DNA of 64,000 bases from the NCBI RefSeq assembly GCF_003576645.1, contig NC_044925.1, positions 5,714,181 through 5,778,180 of the forward strand. The letters run 5' to 3'. Both the position numbers and the translations under genes were made by a program. Below the pieces are notes generated by a model. It saw only the letters and a list, made by a program, of their open reading frames with translations. It was not told the origin of the DNA and ran no database searches. Below are positions 1 to 10,816 of the stretch, piece after piece (the stretch's first letter is position 1; each line of letters starts with the position of its first letter). This DNA is from Ipomoea triloba. Taxonomy: Eukaryota > Streptophyta > Magnoliopsida > Solanales > Convolvulaceae.

Positions 1-1809
1 AAGGAGAACAAGCTCACCGTGGCCATGAAGAAGTTCGAGGACTTCAAGATGAAGCCAGGGGAGAGCATCGACAGCATGGAATCTCGTTTCATGAAGCTAT
101 CAATAGAGATCAGTGATCTCGAGAAGGAGATTCCACAAAAGGAGCTAAACCTGAAGGTCTTACGAGGCCTTACCAAGGAGTGGGAAATGAAGGTGATCAC
201 AATGCGTGATCACAGGGATTTGAAGAACACCACAACCGACCAACTATTCAGAGATCTCAAAGCCTTCGAATTTGAGATGTTTCCGAGAGATGAGGACGTG
301 GTAGACAGACGGAATGTGGCACTGGTTGCGGACCAACCAACCACCTCCTCAAGGTCAGATCCTAATCCCACTGATTTTTTATCTGACGAACAGTTTGCTT
401 TCTTCATGAGAAAATTCAGGAAGTTCATGAAGAAGACACCGGAAAGCAATACAAGTTCACCTTCCTCCTCAAGAAGGAAAAATGAGAGATACACATCCAG
501 AAGAATGGAGGAAGAAGATCAAGGTCTATGCTACAACTGCAGGAGACCGGGGCACTTCAAGGCTGACTGTCCTTACCCTAAGGTAAGCAAGTATCAAGGC
601 CAAGAAGGCAGGGACTCCAGGAGAAAGGAGGAATCCAAAGAGAAGCCAGCACAAAGTGGCTTCAAGGGAGATACAAAGAAACATTTGCGCAGAAAGGCGC
701 TTGTTGCTGAGGAACTCGAGAGAACAATCGAGGAGTCCGAGACGTCGAGCTCCAGTGAAAGCAGCAGCAGCTCAGAAGATGAGAGGGGACTCATCTGCTT
801 ATACACCGAGGAAGAAGAGAATCAATGCCTAATGGCCATTGACAAAGAGGTAACCTCTACTTCCACATCTCACTGCTCTACTTCTACCTCTCGTTGTTCT
901 TCTTTCAGAAGCGATGAAGATCCCTTTGAGATGCTTGAAACATTTAAAAGGGATCTCGCAGTCGCTAACGAGATGCTTGAAACATTTAAAAGGGATCTCG
1001 CAGTCGCTAACAAGATGCTTGAAACATTTAAAAGGGATCTCGCAGTCGCTAACAGGATGCTTGAAACATTTAAAAGGGATCTCGCAGTCGCTAACAGTAC
1101 TCATGCCAGAATCAGGGAAGAAAACAGCAAGCTAACCGCTGAAAGAGATATGCTTAAGAACGTCTCGAAAGAGAATTCAGAGCTAACTCTCAAAGTAAGT
1201 GAGTTAGAAGCTAAAGTAATCCNNNNNNNNNNNNNNNNNNNNNNNNNNNNNNNNNNNNNNNNNNNNNNNNNNNNNNNNNNNNNNNNNNNNNNNNNNNNNN
1301 NNNNNNNNNNNNNNNNNNNNNNNNNNNNNNNNNNNNNNNNNNNNNNNNNNNNNNNNNNNNNNNNNNNNNNNNNNNNNNNNNNNNNNNNNNNNNNNNNNNN
1401 NNNNNNNNNNNNNNNNNNNNNNNNNNNNNNNNNNNNNNNNNNNNNNNNNNNNNNNNNNNNNNNNNNNNNNNNNNNNNNNNNNNNNNNNNNNNNNNNNNNN
1501 NNNNNNNNNNNNNNNNNNNNNNNNNNNNNNNNNNNNNNNNNNNNNNNNNNNNNNNNNNNNNNNNNNNNNNNNNNNNNNNNNNNNNNNNNNNNNNNNNNNN
1601 NNNNNNNNNNNNNNNNNNNNNNNNNNNNNNNNNNNNNNNNNNNNNNNNNNNNNNNNNNNNNNNNNNNNNNNNNNNNNNNNNNNNNNNATTATCAAACGTA
1701 CAATGGCTACATTGCGCCTAGGCCTGGAATAATGGGCACAAGGTATAAATGGATGCCTAAACTCACTAACCCACCAGGACCCAAAGTTTGGGTACCTAAA
1801 CTTGCTTGA
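1..1809 (+). CDS. gag: Sirevirus gag (5' partial, contains gap)
   Basis: The frame is open from base 1, so the true start lies upstream; the ATG at 25 or the one near 49 need not be the start. The first 115 or so residues match the copia gag capsid region (UBN2-like, with an [11 protein letters not shown] block). A CX2CX4HX4C zinc knuckle (C-Y-N-C ... H ... C) follows at about 529-570, then a basic stretch and a serine-rich acidic stretch. The 3' half is predicted coiled coil, including four near-identical 14-residue repeats at 928-1095. An N run hides about 155 codons. The stop TGA at 1807-1809 overlaps the opening of pol, which lies in the -1 frame. Product: virus-like particle structural protein. 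Confidence 0.85.
   Translation, partial: KENKLTVAMKKFEDFKMKPGESIDSMESRFMKLSIEISDLEKEIPQKELNLKVLRGLTKEWEMKVITMRDHRDLKNTTTDQLFRDLKAFEFEMFPRDEDVVDRRNVALVADQPTTSSRSDPNPTDFLSDEQFAFFMRKFRKFMKKTPESNTSSPSSSRRKNERYTSRRMEEEDQGLCYNCRRPGHFKADCPYPKVSKYQGQEGRDSRRKEESKEKPAQSGFKGDTKKHLRRKALVAEELERTIEESETSSSSESSSSSEDERGLICLYTEEEENQCLMAIDKEVTSTSTSHCSTSTSRCSSFRSDEDPFEMLETFKRDLAVANEMLETFKRDLAVANKMLETFKRDLAVANRMLETFKRDLAVANSTHARIREENSKLTAERDMLKNVSKENSELTLKVSELEAKVIXXXXXXXXXXXXXXXXXXXXXXXXXXXXXXXXXXXXXXXXXXXXXXXXXXXXXXXXXXXXXXXXXXXXXXXXXXXXXXXXXXXXXXXXXXXXXXXXXXXXXXXXXXXXXXXXXXXXXXXXXXXXXXXXXXXXXXXXXXXXXXXXXXXXXXXXXXXXYQTYNGYIAPRPGIMGTRYKWMPKLTNPPGPKVWVPKLA
928..1095 (+). repeat. Four 42 bp tandem repeats inside gag
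   Basis: Units start at 928, 970, 1012 and 1054. Each encodes a 14-residue unit beginning [13 protein letters not shown], followed by E, K or R. The units are identical apart from the codon at each boundary. The length is a multiple of three, so the frame is kept. It extends the coiled-coil part of gag. Confidence 0.95.
1223..1687. other. Assembly gap (465 N) in gag
   Basis: Run of N. The flanks do not repeat each other, unlike the two gaps in the third ORF. Gag happens to stay open across the placeholder. Confidence 1.
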
Positions 1810-4800
1810 TTTCCTTGCAGGACACCAGGGACGTGTGGTTCATTGACAGTGGATGTTCGAGACATATGACGGGAAATCTAACACTGCTAGAGAACATCCA
1901 ACCTATCGAAGGTCCCTTGGTGACATTTGGCGACAACGAGAAGAAGGGGCGCACAAGAGCTGTTGGTGAAATCCAAAAGAATGAGCTGGTTATTAAAGGA
2001 GTGTCCTACGTTGAGGGGCTCAAGTTCAATCTCCTTAGTACAAGCCAGTTCTGTGACAAGGGCCACAAAGTTGTCTTCACCAAAAGCAAATGTCAGATTA
2101 TGAACGAGGAATCTCTCGAAGTCGTCTTGGAAGCAGCAAGGAAAGGAAACATGTACATAGTGGATTGGAGGTCTGCAAAACCATCCCTATGTATGCTAGC
2201 AAGGAGCAAGGAAGATTTATGCTGGGATTGGCATAATAAGCTTAGTCATCTGAACTTCAAGACTATCAACAAGCTTACTAAGAGGAACCTAGTGGAAGGA
2301 CTGCCCAAAGTGACGTTTCGAAAGGATAAAATTTGTGAGGCATGTCAACGTTGTAAACAGATCAAATCTTCTTTCAAGAGCAAAGCCGAGACATCATCCA
2401 CTAGACCATTAAGCCTTCTTCACATGGACTTATTTGGCCCAGTAGATCCACCCAGCATAAAGGGAAAGAAGTATACTCTTGTGGTAGTAGATGACTACAC
2501 AAGATTCACATGGACCGTGTTCTTAACCAAGAAAAGCGAGACAAAAATTGCCCTACCAAATCTCTTGAAACAAGTTCAAGTTGAAAAGGAAGTCTCGATA
2601 CTAAAGATCCGGTCAGATCAAGGTGGAGAGTTCGTTAATCAAGTAATCGAGAGCTACTGCAACGAGAACGGAATTCATCATCAACTATCAGCTGCTCGAA
2701 CACCTCAACAAAACGGGGTTGCTGAAAGAAGGAACAGAACTCTCAAAGAAGCCGCAAGGACCATGCTCTCGCAAGCCAACATATCACAAGGATTTTGGGC
2801 AGAAGCAATCAACACAGCGTGCTACACCCAAAATCGGTCCTTGATAGTAAAAGGAGTTGGAAAGACTCCATATGAGTTGTGGAATGGAAGAAAACCGAAT
2901 GTAAGCCACTTCCACTCATTCGGGTGCAAATGCTATATTCACAACAATGGGAAGACTCAACGAAGAACTTTTGAAGAAAAGGCAGATGATGGAGTATTTC
3001 TGGGATACTCATCGACAAGCAAAGCACTCAGAGTCTTCAACAAGCGGAGTTTGGTGGTTGAAGAGTCCATACATGTTACCTTTGATGAAAGGGCATCAAC
3101 AGATCAACCATCAAAGACAACGGAAGCTGCTGAGGAAGATCAGCCAGAGTCTATCGAGAGATCAAACTTACCTCTCGAAGACAAGCAGTCGATAGTTCGA
3201 GACGTAGCAGAACTCCAGTCAGAATCAGATGATGAAGAGTCTACCAAGAAGAAAGCGCCTGACTCAGTTGATCAAAACCAGATCATAGATGTTCAACCCA
3301 TATCTCAACCTTCAATGGAAGTATCAACTGAGGAGCCGCAACCCGACCTAAGATGGCTGAGAAGTCACCCTGCTGATCAAGTGATCGGAGATGTACGTGA
3401 CAGAGTTCGAACCAGATCAGCTTACAGAGAAAGCATGTTTGCTTGTTTTCTATCTCAAATAGAGCCTAAGGTGATCGATGAGGCTCTAAGCGACGCAGAT
3501 TGGGTGCAAGCAATGCAAGAGGAACTTCATCAGTTCGAGAGGAACGACGTTTGGGAACTAGTTCCGAGACCTCATCATCAGAATGTCATTGGTACAAAGT
3601 GGGTTTTCAGAAACAAGATGAATAAGGATGGAGACATTGTTAGGAACAAGGCCAGACTTGTTGCCAAAGGCTATTGTCAGGAGGAAGGAATAGATTTTGA
3701 TGAAACCTTCGCTCCAGTGGCACGTCTCGAAGCCATACGCATCTTTCTCGCATATGCCGCCTTCAAAGACTTTAAGGTATATCAAATGGATGTCAAGAGC
3801 GCTTTTCTGAACGGACTTCTCGAAGAAGAGGTGTACGTTGAACAACCTCCGGGTTTCTTGAAGGACGTGGGAGCTGACAAAGTATACAAATTAAAGAAGG
3901 CACTTTACGGCTTAAAACAAGCTCCGAGAGCTTGGTATGATACCTTATCCTCTTTTCTACTTCAGTGTGGGTTCACCAAAGGCCTAGTGGACAAAACATT
4001 GTTTAGGATTAAGGACGGGGATCACATCTTATTGGTGCAAATCTATGTGGACGATATCATTTTTGGTAGCACCAATCCAGACTTGTGCGAGAAGTTCTCC
4101 AGTTTGATGAAAGGAAAGTTCGAGATGAGCATGATGGGAGAGCTCAACTACTTCCTTGGACTACAAGTGAGACAGCTTAAGGAAGGTATCTTCATCAACC
4201 AGGAGAAATACACCAAGGATCTGCTCAGGAAATACAACATAGAAGGGAAATCCTCAGTCAAAGTACCTATGGGAACCTCTCTACGTATCGATGTCGACAG
4301 CGAAGGTCGAGAGGTCGATCAAACCACTTATCGAGGTATCATCGGATCTCTTCTTTATTTAACTGCAAGTAGACCAGACATATCCTTTGCAGTAGGTGTA
4401 TGTGCTAGATTTCAGGCAAGTCCTAAGGAAAGTCACCTAAATGCATCCAAAAAGATTCTTAGATATCTAAAGGGTACGCAGAGTGTTGGGCTCTGGTATT
4501 CGAAAGGTGGATCTTTCGAACTTATGGGTTATTCAGATGCGGACTTTGCCGGTTGTAAGATAGATCGAAAGAGCACATCAGGGACATGTCAGTTTCTAGG
4601 TGGAAGACTTGTCTCATGGTTTAGCAAGAAACAACATTCGATAGCTACAAGCACTGCTGAGGCAGAATATGTAGCAGCTGGAAGTTGTTGTGCTCAGATC
4701 TTATGGATGAAGCAACAGCTAATGGATTATGGTGTTGAGTGTAAGGAGGTTAAAATTATGTGTGACAATACAAGTGCTATTGCCATCACCCACAACCCAG

Positions 4801-4988
4801 TGTTACACTCCAGAACAAAGCATATTGATATTAAGTATCACTTCATCCGAGACCACGTTGAGAAAAAGGACATTACTTTGGAATATGTTGCAACGGAGGA
4901 GCAACTAGCAGATATTTTCACAAAAGCGTTATGTGAAAATAGATTCTCTCAACTAAGGTTAGAATTGGGAATGATAGAATTGGGATGA
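1806..4988 (+). CDS. pol: Sirevirus pol: protease-integrase-reverse transcriptase-RNase H
   Basis: Intact frame of about 1060 codons. Protease active site D-S-G at residues 14-16. Integrase zinc finger HHCC (H-N-K-L-S-H ... C-E-A-C) near 140-185, then the DDE core ([23 protein letters not shown]). Reverse transcriptase with [10 protein letters not shown] and the catalytic Y-V-D-D at 747-750. RNase H with S-D-A-D-F-A-G and T-A-E-A-E-Y. The frame opens with TTG at 1806 and overlaps the gag stop; no ATG lies near, so expression by -1 frameshift or another recoding event at the gag stop is inferred. All catalytic motifs are present, so the enzyme could be active. Confidence 0.95.
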   Translation: MISLQDTRDVWFIDSGCSRHMTGNLTLLENIQPIEGPLVTFGDNEKKGRTRAVGEIQKNELVIKGVSYVEGLKFNLLSTSQFCDKGHKVVFTKSKCQIMNEESLEVVLEAARKGNMYIVDWRSAKPSLCMLARSKEDLCWDWHNKLSHLNFKTINKLTKRNLVEGLPKVTFRKDKICEACQRCKQIKSSFKSKAETSSTRPLSLLHMDLFGPVDPPSIKGKKYTLVVVDDYTRFTWTVFLTKKSETKIALPNLLKQVQVEKEVSILKIRSDQGGEFVNQVIESYCNENGIHHQLSAARTPQQNGVAERRNRTLKEAARTMLSQANISQGFWAEAINTACYTQNRSLIVKGVGKTPYELWNGRKPNVSHFHSFGCKCYIHNNGKTQRRTFEEKADDGVFLGYSSTSKALRVFNKRSLVVEESIHVTFDERASTDQPSKTTEAAEEDQPESIERSNLPLEDKQSIVRDVAELQSESDDEESTKKKAPDSVDQNQIIDVQPISQPSMEVSTEEPQPDLRWLRSHPADQVIGDVRDRVRTRSAYRESMFACFLSQIEPKVIDEALSDADWVQAMQEELHQFERNDVWELVPRPHHQNVIGTKWVFRNKMNKDGDIVRNKARLVAKGYCQEEGIDFDETFAPVARLEAIRIFLAYAAFKDFKVYQMDVKSAFLNGLLEEEVYVEQPPGFLKDVGADKVYKLKKALYGLKQAPRAWYDTLSSFLLQCGFTKGLVDKTLFRIKDGDHILLVQIYVDDIIFGSTNPDLCEKFSSLMKGKFEMSMMGELNYFLGLQVRQLKEGIFINQEKYTKDLLRKYNIEGKSSVKVPMGTSLRIDVDSEGREVDQTTYRGIIGSLLYLTASRPDISFAVGVCARFQASPKESHLNASKKILRYLKGTQSVGLWYSKGGSFELMGYSDADFAGCKIDRKSTSGTCQFLGGRLVSWFSKKQHSIATSTAEAEYVAAGSCCAQILWMKQQLMDYGVECKEVKIMCDNTSAIAITHNPVLHSRTKHIDIKYHFIRDHVEKKDITLEYVATEEQLADIFTKALCENRFSQLRLELGMIELG

Positions 4989-5142
4989 ATGGTCAAATCT
5001 TATCTTCTTATATTTAGTGCCATGAACTGTTTCGCATGTGAGGAACGGTTTCATCAACTTTATGGCAGCTTTGGAGTTACACAAGCATTGAATGGTCATT
5101 CATATTGCATCCCGTGACTCAACAGTGGTAACCTTATTGGGC

Positions 5143-5150
5143 TATAAATA
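5143..5150 (+). promoter_or_regulatory. TATA-like box upstream of the small ORF
   Basis: TATAAATA lies 39 bp before the ATG at 5189, in the stretch between the pol stop and the next ORF (4989-5188). An internal subgenomic promoter is inferred only from spacing and sequence. Confidence 0.35.
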
Positions 5151-5188
5151 AGAGGGTTTCTTTCAGAAGTTCATATCATCAACTTCCC

Positions 5189-5645
5189 ATGGAGAAAAAG
5201 AAAGGAAAAGATGATGTTCCATTCTTTTATAGAGGAAAGAAACCGGCAGTCAAGTCCAAAGATTTTCAAGGAGAAAACTATCCAGAATCAACGAAGGGTG
5301 AACAGATTACGGAGCTTCCTGATAATCCAAGCAAGAATCCTATTCCCATCCAAGGTGAATGGATCCCCAAATACGAGGAGATCCACAACGATGGGATACT
5401 GGAATCGGGAGAAGAGTCCTGCACAAGAGGGACTCCTACTGCTGCACATTCTGGAAAAGGGCCTTCCTCAACCAAATGGAGAACCAAGGGAAATGGAGAG
5501 GAAGACCAGATGGGACTTTCTGAGGTCAGCAGCAGTCAAAGGGGTGATCATACCTAATCCAAAGACCTTAAGAGGATTAGCGATGAAGATGGTCACTCCC
5601 AACTACAGTAAGCAGCTCCGGAGAGAAGAACAAGAAAGGGAGTAG
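5189..5645 (+). pseudogene. Small accessory ORF between pol and ORF3, frameshifted
   Basis: The ATG at 5189 opens a 122-codon frame, hydrophilic with a very basic start (M-E-K-K-K-G-K). A second frame, open from 5211 to 5645, takes over plausible coding character at the 3' end, with W-D-F-L-R-S-A-A near 5510 and a charged C-terminus. The simplest reading is one protein of about 150 residues with a frameshift between about 5430 and 5500. I recognise no domain. A decayed accessory gene or chance overlapping frames are both possible. Confidence 0.4.
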
Positions 5646-6557
5646 CCACCCCTAGTTCTGTTATTAGAGAAATAGAACTTTAGATGGCTAGTTCCTGCTT
5701 TAACGATAGATTCCTATTAGGCTGACCAAGGCCAAACAAAAGTTTCTAGGGAATCTAATAGGATATTGATTCATATGTAATGTATCTGGAAATCACTAAA
5801 TGAACTTAAGGATATGTTCCAAGTGATATCTTTTAGATGAATCAAACTTGTTTCTCTCGCAATCTGTGTTCGAAAGGTAGTTCGAGAGGTCACCCGATCA
5901 GTTTGTCTATATACGTTATGTCTCGAAGAAGGGTAGTTCGAGAGGTCACTTCGAAAGATAACAAATTGATATCTCTGAACGGAGGAATAAGGAGGGTTAG
6001 GGATCAATCACTCAGGGGGAAGATCCTTAACCAGATCAAGACGGAGGAATAAGGAGGTTTAGGGATCAATCACTCAGGGGGAAGATCCTTAAACTCATGT
6101 GGAAGACAATTCACCTTCGAGAGGTGAATCTGATAAGTTCAACTAATATATGAGGGGAAACGGCTAACTTTGGATATTAATGCTAGCCACGTGGTCATCG
6201 GTTACTGACGGTTTTCCGCACTTAAGGGCATTATCTTGGTTAATGGGAGCATGCCTGTATAAACATCTCATTATATCCCACTATCCAAAAACCGCTGTAT
6301 ATTACCAAAAATACCCTTACCTTTTTTATATACGCTGACCGTTATTAAGGGTATTTCTGACCTTTTACTTCTTTGAAATTAACCGGTATCCTTCCTCGGA
6401 TCAAATATTCAACCCTACCCGTGTATCCAACCCGAATCCACATGATATAAAACCCAAACCCTTCTTCTTTACCCGGATTCAAGCCAAAACCGTTTACCCA
6501 AAATCCCCAAATCCTAAACGCTGTACACATTCCCTCCAAAACATCTAACCTTCATCA
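5646..6557 (+). other. Non-coding spacer of the Sirevirus with 62 bp tandem repeat and ORF3 leader
   Basis: No convincing protein frame. A 62 bp unit is repeated in tandem from 5979 and 6041 (acggaggaataaggagg). TTCGAGAGGT occurs at about 5881 and 5938. TATAAAA at 6446-6452 lies 106 bp before the ORF3 ATG at 6558, in a C- and A-rich leader that looks like an ordinary plant 5' UTR. This is a candidate internal promoter for ORF3. Confidence 0.5.
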
Positions 6558-9500
6558 ATGGCGTCCGAAACTTCAACATCAACCTCATCTTCCGAAGCCT
6601 ACCAAAAGGAGCTGCGACACATTCGCACGCAAATCAAACAAGTCAAGGCAGGAAGCATCCTTGACAAAGATGGCTTCATCACAAACTCTTCAAATCCAAA
6701 AATGGCAGAAAAAGTCCTGAAAAAGTTTGAGAAAGCAGGACTGATGAAATACATGACGCACGACTACCGGACCATTCACCCCCTCGACTTCACAGAATGG
6801 TTCGCGAATGCCAAGGTCACGAANNNNNNNNNNNNNNNNNNNNNNNNNNNNNNNNNNNNNNNNNNNNNNNNNNNNNNNNNNNNNNNNNNNNNNNNNNNNN
6901 NNNNNNNNNNNNNNNNNNNNNNNNNNNNNNNNNNNNNNNNNNNNNNNNNNNNNNNNNNNNNNNNNNNNNNNNNNNNNNNNNNNNNNNNNNNNNNNNNNNN
7001 NNNNNNNNNNNNNNNNNNNNNNNNNNNNNNNNNNNNNNNNNNNNNNNNNNNNNNNNNNNNNNNNNNNNNNNNNNNNNNNNNNNNNNNNNNNNNNNNNNNN
7101 NCCCTCGACTTCACAGAATGGTTCGCAAATGCCAAGGTCACGAAGGGTAAAATCGAAAGCCGCTTTAATGATTTTCCCATCACAACATCTGTAGGTGACC
7201 TCAGAGCGGCATTCGATTTCGCGTCAACGAAGGACGCAGTCAAGCATCTATCGGATTACGACTTGGACAAGCAAGCCTTCTGGGAGAAAATCCGACTAGC
7301 GACTGCACCACCCAGAGCATCCTCTGCCCTCCGCAAGTACCACCTAAAGGAGAGGTTTGCTCTCACTGCCGACCTAATCATGAAGTTTGTGCTCGGCAAG
7401 GTGTCTGGAACTGACGAGGTTAGTCTAGACCTCCTCAAAATCCTCCATGCCATTTGGAACAACAACAAACTGGACTGGGCACACATTATCTTCAACTTCC
7501 TCCAACAGCAAGTGATGCGCTCAGTCTCCAACACCAACCTGTCGATCAGTAAAAAGGTTGGTTTCGGCTTTGTTGTTCAATTTCTCTTAAGCCTGAAGGG
7601 CTTTGAACTGAGGGAAGGAAAAGAGATTCATCGAAATACCTATATGGGTAGGACGAAATCTCTAGTCCCCAAAGCTAAAGGTGTTAAGGCTGCACCTTCT
7701 CCCTCACAGCCAAAAGGAAGGGGCAAAAGGAAAGCCCCAGCCAAAGAGAAGGACTCTGATGATGAGCCTTTGGATGCTCTGATTCAGAGAGTTGCTTTGA
7801 GGGCCAAAAAGGCCAAAAATATTGCTGTCACCCAGGTTCGAGAGGTGACACCGTCAGTTATACAAGTACCCTTCGAGGACAGGGCACAAGCCCAGGGGGA
7901 ACCTCAGGCTACACTGGCCACTGAGGTTGAGAGAGTGCCCCCTACCAGGTCCCTGTCAAGAGATTTGTGTGTTAATCTTCATGATGATATTACTGCTGAG
8001 GGTACTGGTGAATCTGTATTAGAACCTCGAGAGGAGGTTCAAGAGGTTGAAGGTACTGGGATCAGTGATCCAGTACAGGGGGATACAGAAGAGCCACGAC
8101 AGGTGGTTCGAGAGATAGATGATCCAGCAGCTGAAGCTCAGGACTACATGGTAGCTGCTGATGATCAGGGCATTGTGGTCAGGGACCCAGTGCAACATGC
8201 TCTAAATGTTGAGTTGACACCCACTGAATCTGCTCAGATTGATAGATCAGTTGCTCAAGTAATAGCAGATGTCAGATTGGAAGATGATCTCTCGGATAAT
8301 GGTCGAGAGATCACTACTACAGAGGTTCTGTCTGACGGACAGAATGATGGAGAAGAAGAGGTCACTACTCAGTTGGAAGTGGAAGCACCTATTCTTGATG
8401 ACTTCTCTAGGGTGATCAGGTGGATCAACTGGAGAACCAGTCCTTTCACTCAACTGATGGCCCAAGCAGCTGAGATGGAGGCAGAAGAACAGTTTGCACT
8501 CCAGTGGTTGGGTATCTCAGCGATCCCAGCTCATCAACTCCTAGACCTGGCCCACGAAACAAGAGTGTTTAAGCTGAACAGTGGAAGAACTGATAAGGGT
8601 AAAGGCATAGCTGAAGAAACCGAGGTTGAGCCTGAGGAGGATCCAGAACTTGATGCCCAATTTCGAGAAGATATCAGGCTCGCCACTGCCATCTCCTTGG
8701 GACAAAACATTGAATTCACGAGAGGTCCAGGAGAGACTTCTGGGGTTGCTCACGATGATATTGCAACAGCCGCAATCCCACTGTCCCAAGTCAGTAACTC
8801 TGCTCTGGACGAACAGGTAGAAGCTTCGAGAGGTGAATCCGAGACCTCTGAAGCACTTCAAGTGGCACCCAACACCGTTCTACTTTTGCCACCACCTGCG
8901 TCCACACCCTCGATTGACAACGATGAAGCTCAGACAGTTCGAGAGGGTGAAGTTCCGTTGCTCCAACTTCCAGGCTTTCCCATCGATATGGAAATGCCAT
9001 CACCTGAGAAAGAGCACAATGAGCAACATGAGCAGAATGTTCCAAGTCCTGCTGGTTCGAGAAGTGCTGAGGAGGACGATGCGACCATCGAAGGTGGAAA
9101 CCGGAAAGCACCTGTCGACACCTCGTCTCCAACCTCACCAGCAGATGACCAAGTTCCCAGCACTGGTTCGAGAAGTGACGCTGAGGGGGAACTTCTATTG
9201 GATGGAAACCGGGAAGCGTCCAATACCGAAGAACCCTCCCCGGCTGATCCAATCTCAACAGTTGCTGAAGCTGAGGCTCCAGGTTCGAGAGGTGCTGAGC
9301 AAGAAGTGATCCATCCCTCAGGTGGAAACCGGGAAGCACCTGACATGGAGCTACCTTCGAGCTCTGAACTCAGTGTTCCTGCAACCACTCAGAGACTCCT
9401 TCGAGAGGTGGACTCGCAGTTGCAAGTTAAGGGTGGAAATCTGGAAGCACCCAAGTCCCCTCCAACGAAAGGTACCTATCGATCCTCTNNNNNNNNNNNN

Positions 9501-10816
9501 NNNNNNNNNNNNNNNNNNNNNNNNNNNNNNNNNNNNNNNNNNNNNNNNNNNNNNNNNNNNNNNNNNNNNNNNNNNNNNNNNNNNNNNNNNNNNNNNNNNN
9601 NNNNNNNNNNNNNNNNNNNNNNNNNNNNNNNNNNNNNNNNNNNNNNNNNNNNNNNNNNNNNNNNNNNNNNNNNNNNNNNNNNNNNNNNNNNNNNNNNNNN
9701 NNNNNNNNNNNNNNNNNNNNNNNNNNNNNNNNNNNNNNNNNNNNNNNNNNNNNNNNNNNNNNNNNNNNNNNNNNNNNNNNNNNNNNNNNNNNNNNNNNNN
9801 NNNNNNNNNNNGCACCCAAGTCCCCTCCAACGAAAGGTACCTATCGATCCTCTCCTACTTCTGACTATGATCAACAGGCCGAAGAAGTCTTCATTGGCGA
9901 AGTGCGTCAATTCATGGCTGATCAATCTCAGAAGATGGCTCAGCTCGAAAGAATACTCGTTGTTGTCCGCAATGCTGCAATGCCTACTGCTGGCACGAGT
10001 GAATCCCAAGGCCGTCATGCCGAACTTCTCGAACAGGCAGTATGGGCTGAGGATGCAGCACGGAAAGCCACTGATGAAGCTGCTGTAGCTCGAGCAGAGG
10101 CTGCAAGTGCAAGGGCTGAATTAGCCGAGATGCGAGCAGAGCTTCGAGCCTTCCAACATTCCAGTGAACTTCGACAGGATGTGATGAAGGCCATACTCGA
10201 TGACCTGTCGAACCAAGTGCCTGCCCAACTTCAAGCAATCTTCGAAGGTATGCCCATCCTCCTTTCCCGTGCTGATGATGCCACCAAGGGGGAAAATAAA
10301 GGGAAAAAGAAGGGGGAAAATACAACAGGCAAGAAGAGGGCAGCAAGTGAACCGGCTGGACCACCTCCAAAAATACCAAGAATCATGAGCAAAGCAGTGG
10401 AGGATGCTAAAAAGGCAGAAAACCTAAGGATCCAGCGTACACTGGAAATGGAGAGAAGGAGAGAAGAGGACAGAGAAAGAAGAAGAAAAAGACAAGACCA
10501 ACAGTCAGAAGAAGAAAGGAAGATAGATCTTCTCATGCCAAGCTTTAAGTTTGGGAACAGAGAAGACACTGAACAAATTCTGACTCTGGAGATATTCAAG
10601 CTTCTGAAAATCACTGGGATATCTACACACAGCAATATGTCTCCAGAAGAATGCATTGCCTGGTGGAAAGATGGAGTAATTGATGGTGAGTTCGTGGGGG
10701 AAGCCTACAGGAACTACAGGCATCTAGATGTCACGGATGAATACATAAGCCTGGTAAATCCGAAAGACCCCATCAAGACACGAGAAGCCATTAACAAGAA
10801 AGGGGGAAATTGTTAG
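6558..10816 (+). CDS. Sirevirus third ORF (env-like position), about 1190 aa once gap duplications are discounted
   Basis: The ATG at 6558 begins a serine/threonine-rich start, then a folded region of about 250 residues seen in plant retroelement third ORFs (putative plant transposon protein type). A long acidic low-complexity middle follows, then an alanine-rich coiled coil (about 10020-10180) and a very basic Arg/Lys/Glu stretch (about 10270-10520). I see no strong membrane segment or signal peptide, so calling it an envelope protein rests only on position. Both gaps lie in it, each flanked by a duplicated 42-43 bp contig end; leaving out one copy plus the N run keeps a single frame to the stop. 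The last codons are written in the polypurine tract and the TAG stop is bases 4-6 of the LTR. Function unknown. Confidence 0.7.
6824..7101. other. Assembly gap with duplicated flanks
   Basis: The 43 bases before the gap (6781-6823) recur after it (7102-7144) with one mismatch. The offset is 321 bp. Probably two overlapping contig ends that were not merged. Confidence 0.9.
9489..9811. other. Assembly gap with duplicated flanks
   Basis: The 42 bases at 9447-9488 recur exactly at 9812-9853. The offset of 365 bp is not a multiple of three, so a naive translation across the N run changes frame. The correct continuation is the frame that includes the ATG at 9914. Confidence 0.95.
10796..10810 (+). 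other. Polypurine tract (plus-strand primer)
   Basis: Purine run aagaaagggggaaa directly before TGTTAG, the first bases of the 3' LTR. It is also coding, being the last codons of the third ORF. Confidence 0.85.

Noticed and set aside
829..1135. Open frames on both strands over the 42 bp gag repeat
   Set aside because: They arise because a repeat of 14 codons keeps other frames open too; the gag frame has the zinc knuckle and continuity.
6781..7144. True tandem repeat in ORF3
   Set aside because: The two copies touch the N run on each side and have contig-overlap length, so an assembly join is simpler.
8541..9388. Several frames of 70-180 codons opposite or beside ORF3
   Set aside because: They are shadows of the low-complexity acidic part of ORF3 and have no family features.
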